NCBI RefSeq assembly: GCF_001039355.2
Contig: NW_019773699.1
Span: 1-59,129 of the forward strand
DNA from: Lingula anatina
Taxonomy: Eukaryota > Brachiopoda > Lingulata > Lingulida > Lingulidae
DNA: 59,129 bases
Direction of reading: 5' to 3'
Shown here: positions 38,543 through 50,568 of the stretch, piece by piece
Layout: each line of letters begins with the position of its first letter
Numbering within the stretch: the stretch's first letter is position 1
Notes under the pieces: generated by a model
Database searches by the model: none
Seen by the model: the letters and a program-made list of their open reading frames with translations, nothing else
What the model was told of the DNA's origin: nothing
Program-made: the position numbers and the translations under genes

Positions 38543-41310
38543 TGTCTACGATGTCACCACCTGGTACTTTGGAGTGCCTTAAATGTTTCTTATTGTTTAC
38601 TTTTAAGACAATTTTTACTTAAATTACGGTCACCATGAAATGCCAACACTGTTATGAACGCTGCTGTAATAACCGCTTTGCACATATCCAGTTATCAAAA
38701 GTGACGAGGTAAATTAAAAATGTCAGGCTTAGATAAGATATTCTTATATCCTGTTTACATGTATATTAACAGCTCAGACAACTTCGTTTGCCCTTGCAAA
38801 CCAGGTACCCAAAGTCCGCAACGTGGGGTGTTTATCTGTCAAGCACCTGGATGTTATCTGATATAGTTAGATAAATTTATTAAAACCTGCCAAGGACTTC
38901 CTATTACCTTCATTGATTAACTGAGTGATCGATTGATTGCTCGAACACTATATAGATATTGTTTATGATCAATGAATTTAATAAAAAAGTTAATTTAGTA
39001 TTCTAGTTTGTCTATTAGCAAAATTATGCTAAAATTGTGGATGGATTTTGATGACTTTTCCATGATAGGTCATACATGGGCTACATTTTGGTTGTGTTTT
39101 TAAAACTAATAATGATAACGATTATTTTTATTTATTTTATTTATTTATTTTTATTTTTATTATTATTTTTTTTTTTTTGCAACCCGAAGGTTGAAGTAGT
39201 ACGATTTTAAACAAGAAAATTAAACTTAATAGACTCAGGTAAGAGCTTACATGTACCGGTATATGTATAACTGAAGAGAGCTATTTGTGAAAGATGTCTT
39301 AAAACGATCAGTTTTAAATATTGGATCTTTAAATGTTTTGTTCTCTTTTATGATCGTATCTTTTTATCATGCAAGCAATGGCCCAGTTTACACTATTCTG
39401 AATTTTGAAATAAAATCCCATCCCTTACTTAGAGTTGTCTTTCTTTGTTATAAGATGTCGAGTTTACCCACCTCTAGTAACAGGACTTGCTGATGACTTA
39501 AACCTGGGTAGCCTGTAAAATCAACATTACAGTCAATGTGTAGTGTAGTTTGCTGTATTCACGCGCCTTTTCATTATAAAAAGTGCGCCTACTGAATCTG
39601 CATAGTTCTAGTGCTACAGAGTATTTACAGAGTATTAATCTTATGAACAACTATAGACTCTGGCGTTATCGCTTTTACCTTTTTGAAGCACAAAAAGTAG
39701 GGTTCACAAAAGTTAAAGGCGTCCAGCGTAAAGATTTCTTGCAAATAACTTGAATTTTCCGGTTAAACTGGGTATTACTAACCAACCTTTCATTTTACAC
39801 TAATACAATTACACTTCGCCAGGAGTTCATAAATCAAATTATTTTAGTGAAATTAATTCATCACTTGTATTTGGTAATAAAAGGTATAAAAGAAACACTT
39901 GTTCAGCAAAAACTTGTTTATGTACTTAAGTGTGAATAAAACATTACTTTTTGTCTCTTTAGTGCACACAACTCTGCAGGAATACCGAAATGTCAGAGGC
40001 GCATTTACCTGTACTTGTACTACACATCATCGCGCAATCATCATTTGCATCACATAATCTTATATATATATATATATATATATAAGGCCCATATTCACCT
40101 TGTTCAACACACCTGTTGTTATAGCAAGTGAGGTAATAAACGTGGCTAAAAACAAATGTGGCCATTGTGAGGATTGAAATGTACCGGTAACTAACCTTGT
40201 GTCTAAATTCGCTATAAGAAACCGTGTTGTTTAAAGGCATAATACATACAACATCTTTGTTATCAGTTTTGAGATCCGTTGAACGAGTCCTGGGCGGTAT
40301 ACACACCGTCCATATCCATTTATCTGGCCCTATACGTGACACTGCCTTGGGCGAAACCCTAAATGGAGATTTTACGTTTATAAAAGTGAACAAAACGGTA
40401 ATAAGCCGTTTTGTTGTTCGTTCATTGTATTTTTTCTTCCCCCTTTTTTCTTTTTTTGTGTTTTGTTCACTTGCATTATAGTGAGTTGCCGCAGGTTCCA
40501 GCATATTCGAAGCCATGAATGCATGTGTTTATCTATTGACATGTTAGATGTAGGGTCTGTGGAACTGGGATACTGTGTACTAGAACATTATTTGCGGCCA
40601 ACTCAGTCTATAAGGTGTCACTCGATATCGTTTCGAACCATTTCCATTTTCGCGAGTGTAATTTCTGCTTAGAGATTTCGCTGAAAGATGTAAAAATTGA
40701 TAAATATTTGAGGGCCGTTAACCACACTTAATGTGTCGTCAGTAAAAAGCATAACACTTTGTCCTTTGGGAACAATACGTACCTTGAAAATAGGAAGGCC
40801 TGTATTGCGTTTAACTCTGACGCCTGACTTTGGCGGTTTAGACTAGACAGTACAGGTGTAATTATTTTTTCTTTTTTTTTTTTCGCGACAATCTACACGT
40901 ATTCTCGGTATGACATTGCATTATGATAGGCAAATGTATGACAGTTTGTTTCAGGGCGGTCGTCCTATAAAACCAATGGGCCGTGAAATTGATAGAGGGC
41001 GTTTTAGTCAGAAAAGATGCAAAAAGAAAATGGCATTTTAGACTTGTTGTCTATATTTGATCGGTAATTACGTAAATTCACAGGCGACCTGAATCCCAAA
41101 AATCTATGAATCAACCAACAATATTGCTCTCAATAAAGTAATTGATTTTGAAGGTAAAGGAACAATCATTTCATAATCATGATTGCAACTTTTCTATGCT
41201 CTCGCGGCAAATTTTACTGTTTTTGTACCATGGCCCATAGGAGCTTACGCGTGCGTCTTTTAGACGCCCCTTTACATGCGAAAACGTCATGCACCGTGTC
41301 TATCTCGTAT
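38543..41310. other. Upstream region of chitin synthase; no recognised gene
   Basis: Expected to hold the chitin synthase promoter and 5' UTR. A minus-strand frame at 39959-40516 (185 codons) runs through a (TA)n tract, so it is not called a gene. Its start contains MLEPAATH, faintly like LEPAANH in the chitin synthase tail. Confidence 0.4.
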
Positions 41311-41312
41311 GC

Positions 41313-42031
41313 CCATGCCGCATTCGTCTTTTACTACAGAGCTTTGAGCCCCAAAAATAAATGACATGGCTGTGTTTGTTTCGCCACTTACTGAGCTCCA
41401 TAGATGCGAGATTGACACTACCCATGTCGCGTTCGTCTCTTACTGCGGATATTTGAGCTTCAAATGGCTATGTTATAAAAGGCAATCTTGCATTTATTAA
41501 AGCCAGCAAGTTACGGAATAAGCATGACTATGTCAATTTCGTGTTTTATAAGATGCAGAGTATAAGACCCCATTCCCAGAGATTAGATCGATCTACTTAA
41601 GATCGACCTAAATCCCTGGGGGTTCACGCTAAATGCTGTCAGCCGAGCGGGCACGAAAGTTAATTACCCCCTTACAGCTCGTAAGAGGCGGGACGGACAT
41701 TTAAGCCGGATTATCTAACAGTAACCTAGTGAGACTCCCCGCGGGGATAGATCGATCTAAAAGCTCTGGGAATACGCCCTTAGTAGAAAAATGCAGCGTA
41801 CATGTATGTCATGTCAATTTCGCATCTATGGGCCTCAGTGAATGACGAACAAGACATGACCGTGTGGATTTCGAGTTTTTATTACATAGCCATTTCAAGC
41901 TTAAAGAGACGAACGCGACATGGGTTGTGTCAATCTCGCATCTATGCAGTTCAGTAAGTGGCGAAACAGACTCAGCCATGTCATTTTCGGGTCTCATTGA
42001 AGCAAAGTAGTAAAAGACGAACGCGGCATAG
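41313..42031. repeat. Large foldback repeat with ~155-165-bp arms
   Basis: The left arm 41313-41477 and right arm 41879-42031 are near inverted copies: the shared words GTTTCGCCACTTACTGA, CATAGATGCGAGATTGACAC and CATGTCGCGTTCGTCTCTT appear in order on opposite strands. The arms themselves contain imperfect repeats of a GCATTCGTCTTTTACTAC-like motif. The 400-bp spacer holds the MITE-like element 41572-41773. Confidence 0.8.
41572..41773. mobile_element. 202-bp element with ATTCCCAGAG ends, copy 1
   Basis: Ends ATTCCCAGAG and CTCTGGGAAT, with inner TAGATCGATCT inverted repeats and the internal words CCCTGGGGGTTCA and TAGTGAGACTCCCC. It shares ends and inner blocks with copy 2 in the same orientation and has the same length. 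Confidence 0.8.
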
Positions 42032-42346
42032 ACCTTGTCAGTTCCGCTGCTATAAGGCTTAATAACATACGAAATAGACGTGGTCAGGCCTACCCAACTA
42101 CCAGACTCGACACATAAGGATCCTGAATTAACTGGTATATCGGACCACACTATCCGTTCTCAAGGTCTGTGTCAGATCGCATTTCAGAGTATCACACCCC
42201 AGAACAAATTTTGTAGGACGACCACGGGCTCAAGCACGCTCGGCTGTCCACCTTGATTGGATAATAAACGATTGTCGTAAAATCGCTATATGATTTTAAA
42301 ACCGGGTGAATAAATTTGAAAACCACCTAGAACAACCTTAGGGTGT

Positions 42347-42548
42347 ATTCCCAGAGATTTAGATCGATCTAGGGATTAAGATTTAGATCGACCTAACTCC
42401 CTGGGGGTTCAAGCTTAATTGCAGTCAGTCGAGCGCGCACCATAATTAATTACCCCCTTACAGCGGGACAGACGCTTAAGCCGGCTAAGCTGACAGTAAT
42501 CTAGTGAGACTCCCCACAGGGATAGATCGATCTAAATTCTATGGAAAT
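42347..42548. mobile_element. 202-bp element with ATTCCCAGAG ends, copy 2
   Basis: Starts ATTCCCAGAG, ends CTATGGAAAT (degraded), with TTAGATCGATCT near both ends. It has the same length and orientation as the copy 574 bp upstream. Confidence 0.78.
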
Positions 42549-43728
42549 GGGGTCTTAGACTGTAGGCCTACTCTTACTTTAGAGTACTCTATTTTATTGT
42601 CTCTATGGGGTATATGGGGACTTTACGACATTTGGTTTGAATGCTTTAACCACTTTTGATAGGGCTTTTTTTGCATTGTATTAGATTTATGTGGCAGTAC
42701 AACATTTACAAAATATTATTATTTTCGTCTTTATCGATATCTTCATAGCTATATTGCTATCTTTTACCTCCCATGTTAAGATATACACGAACATTTGGAC
42801 ATTCTTGGGGTTAAGTCCATAGTGCAGTCTTTGGTAAATAACCAGGGAGTATGTTTTGTTCCGTATCCATCAAATGTTTCCTCGATAATGTCACCCTCAT
42901 CTGCTGCGGCTTGCACCAAAACTCGGTGTCATGTTCTTGGCTACTTTCTCCATCCCTTCAGATTCAGCTATGGCTGTTACCGTTAATGATAACAGAATAC
43001 TAATTCAGCCTGTCGATTACTGAAGGACTTATATCTACCGGTAGTATCAAATGCTGCATCCATATGCCGTGTGTTCAGTACACTTTGTTTACACTGACAA
43101 GTCAATGTCAGAAATGCACGATTTTACCTGTCTAATGACGCAGTTAAATGCTGATGACTGAATTGGTCATTTTCTCAATATTTGTATAACCTACGAAATT
43201 TTTCTTATGGGAAAATCACCCAGCAGCTTTCCAAATACAACTGAATGACGACACGACTACCGTTTTCGTGGAGATCTTGAAGGAATTAGCTTTACGGTTT
43301 GCTGCACATTTAAAACGTTCTATCTCAAAGTCTACAAAATCGTGTCGATAAAAATTTTAATTTACAACACTTATTATTTAAATAATATCGCGCCTATTTG
43401 CAAAATTTGAAAACTATCATAGCTATCATAGCTATTAGCTATCATGCTTTTTCTGCAATGCCTCTTCGAATTTGAGATTTAGACATATTCCGTCGATATC
43501 TTGAAGGGCGAGTCGATATAACATTTATTTACACCACAAAGGCACTGGGTGTCACGCTCTAGAACATTATTTTAAATCATATACCCGGTATTTTCATGTG
43601 CAGTCAATCCTAAAAACTCTATTAAATTATGGAAATCACTAGCTCACAAAAGGTTAGTAGTATTTGGAACAACATGTTCGCTAATCCGTTCCATTCTTCA
43701 TTATGCAGCGACTCACTCACTGGGAGGT

Positions 43729-44603
43729 TTCTGTATCTGTTCATGTACGTCTAGAGACACCAATACTGGTATGAAGTAGACGGATAGAAGAGAGCGCATG
43801 GGAAACTTAGTCAAATAGTAGTCCTGATCTAAAGCTTTCAACAGTTTCAGCGTTTACTTGTTGGTCACTGAGTCCATTCCAATCGGAAACTGTTCTGACA
43901 AAGAAAGAGTTTTTTCTGACGAGTGTTTTACAACGTTGTAAGCGAAAGCAGCGACTGTTATTAGTACTATTCACAATGTTTTCAAAGTCAATGAAAGATT
44001 TAGCCCTTATACGACGTTTGTTAGAGACTGGTACGAAGTAAATCGCTGGAACTAACGCCTCAACCACCTTGAATAGAAAAGTTAGCCGCAGTTCCTTCCT
44101 CCTGTGCTGCAGTAGTGGTATCTCTAGTGATTTCAGCATGGAGGTGACACTACCTGGGGATTGAGACTTGTAATCCCCAGTGATGAACCGTGCAGCTTTT
44201 CTTTGAATTTTTTCCATTTTATCAATGTCTGTTTTTAAATAAGGATCCCATATGATAGCACCATATTCTAGAGTGGAACGGACAAGAGCTATGTAGGCAG
44301 ATTTCCGTGTGATAACTGGACTATGGTATAAATTTCTTCTAATGAATCCTAGTAGGCAACTGGCTTTTTTACATAAGTTGTTTATGTGAGTTGACCATTT
44401 AAGGTCGGAGGAAAGCATGACTCCTAGATATGGGTTGGTCTGAACATTTTTAAGCACTGGTTCCAGTTGGTAGAAGAAAGATTTCTGGCAAACACTAAGA
44501 ATATAACCTTTGGAAGCGTTGAAACGCATGCCCCATTTCATGGCCCAGTTTTCTAAGCTTGCGAGGTCTTGTTGAAGAATAATATGGTCTTTTTGCGAAG
44601 AAG
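43729..44603 (-). mobile_element. 5'-truncated non-LTR retroelement inserted in the pseudogene's last exon
   Basis: An uninterrupted frame from about 44600 to the stop at 43807 encodes the C-terminal part of a Jockey/CR1-like reverse transcriptase: NWAMKWGMRFNASKGY, YLGVMLSSDLKWSTHI, LVRSTLEYGAIIWDPY and KIQRKAARFITGDY, ending QQVNAETVESFRSGLLFD. Chitin synthase homology stops at GGGAGGTT on one side and resumes at AAGGTTGTCC on the other, so AGGTT may be a short target duplication. Intactness of this frame suggests a younger insertion than the duplication. Confidence 0.88.
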
Positions 44604-45103
44604 GTTGTCCGTCTGATTTTTTGTTTCGATTATTCTTGGTTTTTCCTTTCCTTTTTTGTTTTTGTGCTCTTTTCGTTTTTGTTCTTAAGCTTTATTATTG
44701 CCATTGTTATCGAATTAATTTACTAATTTGCAGCCGGTTCTAGCCTAACGGAATGCTTCTGTGTACCAAATGTGTTGCACCTGACCATGAAGTTTCAACA
44801 TCAACTGACTGCCTATTGGGGGCAGATCGTTTGTTTATTCTCCAATCCACCAGTGTTACCCACGAAAGCAGTTTCACAGTCAGCACTTTTATTTTCCGAG
44901 ATTCCTGACCCATTCTTATCACTGCTATCATTCAAAGGGTGGACTCTATTTTTGCCCAATTTCAATGAAGGTACTGCTGTCGATATGAAGTGGATAAGAG
45001 TCCAAAACCGGTATCATGTACCAGAAGGTCCCCCATGACAGAAAGTCTCGGACTCTGCATCATGATAATTAGGTATAATATACAGTTTTGCACAACGACC
45101 TGG

Positions 45104-45188
45104 TGGTGTAGTGGAGAGCGACACGTACGAAGAGCATACAATGGAATTAATGTACATGTAGCAATCTACCAGACTTCGGATCGAGTCC
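45104..45188 (+). mobile_element. Possible tRNA-derived SINE head
   Basis: A-box-like TGGTGTAGTGG (45104-45114) and B-box-like GGATCGAGTCC (45178-45188) are 63 bases apart, longer than in a normal tRNA. The context GGTGGTGTAGTGGAGAGCG is typical of tRNA-related SINEs. Confidence 0.4.
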
Positions 45189-45290
45189 CCCAATGGATTT
45201 GAATTGCTTACTCTTATTTTTCATTCATTTGAGGTTTTTCACAGATATTCCATTGCCTTGTGATCGTTTGAACTAGCCCCCCCCCCCCCA

Positions 45291-45471
45291 TACGCGTGAC
45301 TTATTTGACTACCACTCATAAATATGTGTAAGCTAGTCATACACAATGCAGCGATGCTTAGCTGTGCAAAACGTTTTTTTTCTTTAAACTATACGCGTGA
45401 CTTACAATGGCTACCACTCAAGTGTGTGACAGCAAGCGTTACACAGTGCATCAGTGTTAAGCTGTGCAAAA
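45291..45471 (+). repeat. Imperfect tandem duplication, ~80-bp units
   Basis: Copies at 45291-45370 and 45392-45471 share TACGCGTGACTTA, CTACCACTCA, ACACA(A/G)TGCA and TTA(A)GCTGTGCAAAA. Confidence 0.7.
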
Positions 45472-46504
45472 TATGTTTTCTTGAAACGGACGGAATTCAA
45501 TTATTATTAAAATGTCATTGAAAATATACTCATTTAATTTTGTTTTACAATTTAAATAACTTATATTCAAATAAAATAAATGACCTATATATAAATGGAA
45601 TCAACCCAAAAGGACTGCATTTCATGGTTCTCAAGGTATAAAATGACTAGCTGCTCGCGATGCCCTACACTGACACCATGGATTTTCAAGCAATACGGCT
45701 TTATTTACAACATGGCAGGTGTACCATGAAAATTTGACACCCCTAAAAGGTGACTCCCCATAAAAAAACTTGACTCCCCAGTCAAATTTTCGTAATGAAA
45801 ATCAGACTCCCCAAAGATAAATTTTGACTTTTATCTTGAATTATGCATAATGGAGGATATATTGACACTTTGTCAGTTTGCAGGTGAAATTTTTCATGAA
45901 AACAAAATATGTATTTACCACCCAATGACTCCGCTATGGAAAAGCTATTCAATTGATATTTGGTGATCATTTCAACATCTTTCCATTTAGTATACTTTAT
46001 GAACAATATATTGGAAATATTTGAAAGTTCGATGTTAAAATATTGGGTGGAAAAAAATCAGGAAAAATATTCATTTTCATTCGTAACCAAGTGGAGTCAA
46101 AATCCCACGGGCACAAGAATGCAAAGTTATTATCCTTTTTCATTAAATTATCCCCATTTTTCATTCAGTTTTTGAAAAAGAAAATAATGGGAAAACAACA
46201 GCAAGTGTTTTTTTTGGATTTGCTATAAATATGAAGAATTCAATTAAATATTTTCTTGATTTTTTACAATTGCATTCATAGGCTAAATAGAGCCAATTAA
46301 AGTTTATGAAATGCCAACAATACAAATTTATAGTATGTGTTTAATTTTTACGGAGGGTTATCATGCTTATTTAACCTTTAATCTTCATAGTTTTTCACTC
46401 CATATCTTTCTTCATCATGTTCAAATTCATATTCAAATTGCATGTTATAAGAATAATATTTTTAATTTTTACTCCTCAATGCGGACTGTCAGTATTAAAA
46501 CGAA

Positions 46505-46611
46505 GGGTCCTAGGGGGACTCTACATTTCAGAACATATGGTCCGGGACCGAGATTTCGAGACAGGGAGTCCGCCGGACTCTCAGTTTTAAAACACCGGGT
46601 CCGCCGGACCC
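46505..46611. repeat. Array of four GC palindromes spaced ~30 bp
   Basis: Near-palindrome GGGTCCTAGGGGGACTC (46505-46521), GGTCCGGGACC (46539-46549), GAGTCCGCCGGACTC (46566-46580) and GGGTCCGCCGGACCC (46597-46611). Centres lie about 29-31 bp apart, with AT-rich spacers. It sits just beyond the point where homology to chitin synthase exon 5 ends. Confidence 0.85.
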
Positions 46612-49586
46612 TTGAATGGTAGGACTTTGTGTTGCTTGACACCGCGGTGCCAATTTCAAGTCTCCCACCATACGGCGTCCTGGTAACCTTGATACAAGTT
46701 GCTGGGGTGCGCATATGATTTTCTACATTTGCAGATGCGGCAGTTTGTGTCTCCGGAATGCTGTCCATAAATGCTCTGTCTTTGCAAATTTTTTCAGGTC
46801 TAGTACTTGTTTCGCTCGCAGTTGTCGTTGGTTTGGTTTGATTGTGTTCTGCATCAGAGGATATCGGTGTTTTTCCGAATCCTTGCATGACTCTTTTCAC
46901 CATTTCATGATCAACATCTTGCCTACATGTATGATTAAAAAGTATAAGCTGCTGTCATTTTGAAAACATGTACATGTATACAATGTTCTCGCCCTGCTGT
47001 AAAAAGCACGAAGATCGAATCTAAACACCAGTATTTAGGGGTACTGTAAGCCTTTACTATCCTCCATATCATCCTTTGCAATTTTTACCCCGATATCGCA
47101 ATTTTGACGTCAATCGTAAGATGACGTGTGTAAATGTTAATTAATTTAGTCACTGAACACCGAAGATCTATCTGTTATCCAAAAGAATGTTTGTTAGGCA
47201 GTAAATAACCACCAGGGGTACGTTCTCAAGTATTATTCGAAAAAAGCTATTCACGTAGTTGTTCACAGTTTTCCGTTTGTATGTTGTATTTTTGACTTCT
47301 TCTTTGGTTCCATGAGTTGGACTCTGTGGATCCGGTGCAGGTTTACGGGAGCTGCATGGATAACCGTATTTGGTCGTCTGCGTGGTTTCAGTTGTGTACG
47401 CGAAAGCATCATCGAACATTATGTGTGTCTCATAGTCGAAGATCGAATCTTCCTTTTTGACTGCACTATCGAGTCTACAGACACACAAATATAATATATC
47501 AAGAAAGTTTTAATGTTTATAAAACAGGATATTGAATAAAGCTGTATCATCCAGACACATGTATGTTCAATGTAAAAAAATACTGGTACATGTAAATGTA
47601 TGAAATTGCTATTTGCAAAACAAACCTTAATTTGAAATACAGCAATTTAAAAATAAATAATTTGATTAGTTCGTTATATTCTACAATCAATAAACTACTG
47701 TAACTAAAGCAAGTGATTTTATAGAATGTCGTTTGAAAGCAACCTGTTTTTAAATTGCTTTGATATTTTTAATCCATGAGTTAAAGGTATTGTTAGGCCA
47801 TACTTAAACCACGGCTAGCGCGTAGAACAAAAGACTCGGCCGTGCTGTATTCGGCATGTGCGAGTGCATTCCACGGTCTGTTGCACTCCCGTTACTCACT
47901 AGTGTAGTAGCGAATCAGAGGCCGTGGTTTAAGCCAGATAAAACACTCGTCGCCAAGCTGTACGCGAAAATTACTCATGTATTGTCTCGCCTGCGGCTCG
48001 ACAATATACTCGTAATATGTCACGTACAGCTGGGCGACTCATATTGTATCTACCACTAATTGTAGGAACAAAATATATGAATAAAAAGATAACAGGACGG
48101 TCTACCTTATAATGCTGGCAAGTATTTGTCCCATTTCAATCTCGGATTCATGCCACATGGTACCACAAGCGTATAACATTGGTTTCTTTTTCTCTGAGTC
48201 CTCGCGGGAAGGGATGTGGGCAACATCTTCGACGGAATCAACGTTGCCCCCATCAACATCAACATCTTTTGGCAGTCGTCTACGAAACATGAACGACTGC
48301 TCTAGGAGAATACCACAGTACAGAGGCTGGATAAATATCCATTTCAGGGAGGGTATGGCAGTTTTTCCAAGGGAACTCCACACATGCCTATATAGAAGAA
48401 GATGAGAGAGACAAAGGCATACCCTGTATATACAGTCCAATCTGAGCCCAAACATGCTCAGGATTGTGGCGATCACAGCTGAGCGAAAGGCTTTCTACCA
48501 GCCATCTGCACAGGACTCCTCTTAGTGTCTGATCAGGAGTGTATTTCTCTTCTTCAAAAGCCGATGTCTGTTCACTACACATCGGTATGAAAACACCTAT
48601 AGCGGACACAATCATGGATATCACAACACAGACATAGCCGAACTTAGGAATGCCCATGGTGCATGTTAAGAATATGGATAGATAAGAGAACAAGGCAGCA
48701 AGCCCTAGAATACAACCGACACTAATTAAGGTAAGTCTCTCTATTTCATCAAGGGACTGGTCTGAGTTTAGAAATCTCTGAACGTCTTCTACGGAAAATC
48801 CGTTCCAGTACAATATACCTAGTGTAAAACACAACGTAGCAATCATCTTAAGAAACATAACGTAGGAATAAATCAGCGACCTGCAGTGTCTTCTCATTTC
48901 TGTTTTAAAGTTCTTGATAGGTATTGAAATGTAATTCTTTGCATCAGTGTTGACGAAGTTTTCCCACCAACCGAACGAAATTAGCAGAATTGCGACCGGT
49001 TAAGTCCAAACACTCAATGTCGCAAAGTTGCGAAGCCTTTCGGAATCCCAGTTTATGTAGCCAAATGTTCACAAGCACAACGAAGCTCTGTTTTTGCTCC
49101 AAATTAAGTAAGATAAGTCTATATGAATGAAAATTGTCATTTATTAATGACGAAAACTGATAAGATTCAAAGTTACAAAACTGGGGAGATAATCAAACAT
49201 CCCCCAAACTATATGAGTGACATAATATAAAAATAATAAAGTATGTTCATGAGTGTAACCAGGATTAATCAAGAAAAATATGAGAAATCACAACAGCTAT
49301 AGGAGCAAAAAGTTGGCGCAAATGAAAATAAAAGGCCATATGACGTGAGAGAAGCTCACATCCCCGCCAACCGAGGAGTGCTTGTGAAAAGATTGGAATG
49401 ATAAACAACAGCTGACATTATATCTGAATCCTATGTGCTACTAAAAAAATGTGCAACTACCAATCCATATCCCATGAGGAACTAGCTACAGCTGAATGAG
49501 GTATAGGAAGAGAAACTGGCAACCATGAATAAAATTAAGGGAGCCAAATAAGGCATTAAAATGGTGATCCCACCCTGTCAATTTTT

Positions 49587-49990
49587 TTAAATCAGAAAAC
49601 ATGAAACACACATAATTATAAAAACAAGACCATCTATATATCTATCCTGCAAAAGCAAGGGCTTTGGATAATTCTGAAGAAACATAAGAATAAGTGTGAC
49701 CGGTGTTCCATCAATAAGCTGAAATAAAGGACCTAACGTATGCGTAAACGTTCGTCGGTAATAATCTAACAAGGCTTGAACCTGGCAAAGGAGAGGGCGA
49801 GATGAACCTGTCGTACTCAATCAGCTGTGATTTCCAAAATTCCAAAGCAAGAACTAGAGGAAACGGCTCTTTGACTGTGATATGCCAAAGTGCAGCTACT
49901 GCATCCCATTCATTAAAGAACCAGTGACAGCCCAAGACCGCCGCATAACCTATTAACCCCGAGGCATCTGTAAACAAGTGTAAGGTATCT
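49587..49990 (-). mobile_element. Remnant of DIRS/Gypsy-type retroelement (RNase H region)
   Basis: Reading down from about 49980, LHLFTDASGLIGYAAVLG, then HWFFNEWD and FPLVLALEFW, match the start of retroelement RNase H domains (DIRS-like or Ty3/Gypsy-like). The frame then changes and the remaining downstream frames are unclear, so the element is decayed. The non-coding stretch down to 49060, where chitin synthase homology breaks, probably belongs to it. Confidence 0.6.
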
Positions 49991-50235
49991 GACGAGTGTC
50001 ATGGTGAAGGCAGCTGATTTTCCATTAAAGTGATGTAAAAAATGAAGCCACATGCTTAGGTCCGCTCTTGCTTCACTATTAAGTCGAAGAGGATGACTGA
50101 TAAATGATTATGAGGTGCATGGATGCTAGGAGTGGTGGTGTAATGAAGGCGGAAACCCTTGGAAATATATTGGTGAGAAAAATCACCTTATGAGGATCCG
50201 AATTAAGTCCGTGTTAAAATTCCTATGAAGTTGTG

Positions 50236-50568
50236 CAGGAAAAATTCTTCCTTTCTTTTTCTAGCTCCTCGATAAACCTGGTGTTCAGATTTTATCTAGT
50301 ACCCCCAGGTCTACGGGAGCTGCGCTTTGTAACTAACGCACAGGTAGATTTTTACCTGAGATAACTGGAGTAAAGCTTAGATAGAGAGTGCGTTCGATAC
50401 AAGNTTCAGGAAAATTTCTTCCTTTCTTTCTCTAGCTCCTCGATAAACCTGGTGTTCAGATTTTATCTAGTACCCCCAGGTCTACGGGAGCTGCCCTTTG
50501 TAACTAACGCACAGGTAGATTTTTACCTGAGATAACTGGAGTAAAGCTTAGATAGAGAGTGCGTTCGA
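50236..50568. repeat. 162-bp direct repeat around a single N
   Basis: Copies at about 50236-50397 and 50407-50568 are nearly identical and meet at N 50404. The pattern suggests an assembly join of overlapping or allelic sequence. Confidence 0.9.

Larger units (their letters stand above)
42990..49058 (-). pseudogene. Partial tandem duplicate of chitin synthase, catalytic core deleted
   Basis: Collinear with the intact gene over four blocks: end of exon 3 (48106-49058), exon 4 (47213-47474), exon 5 (46651-46922) and the tail of the last exon plus 3' flank (44606-45013 and 42990-43728). Exons equivalent to 31240-31450, 30490-30684 and 27717-28634, which hold the DGD, EDRW and QRRRW motifs, are absent. 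Lesions: an in-frame TAA at 49000-49002 where the intact gene has Leu, a 7-base insertion near 48405-48425 that shifts frame, loss of the exon 4 donor, and frame loss in the tail. The exon 4 and exon 5 copies still have open frames and carry extra in-frame linker residues relative to the intact gene (for example KPAPDPQSPTHG). The duplication is old, judging by the divergence of introns. Confidence 0.9.

Noticed and set aside
39959-40516. 185-codon minus-strand open frame
   Set aside because: It reads through a (TA)n tract as an IYIYIY run and matches no family I recognise. Only a short LEPAA word resembles the chitin synthase tail.
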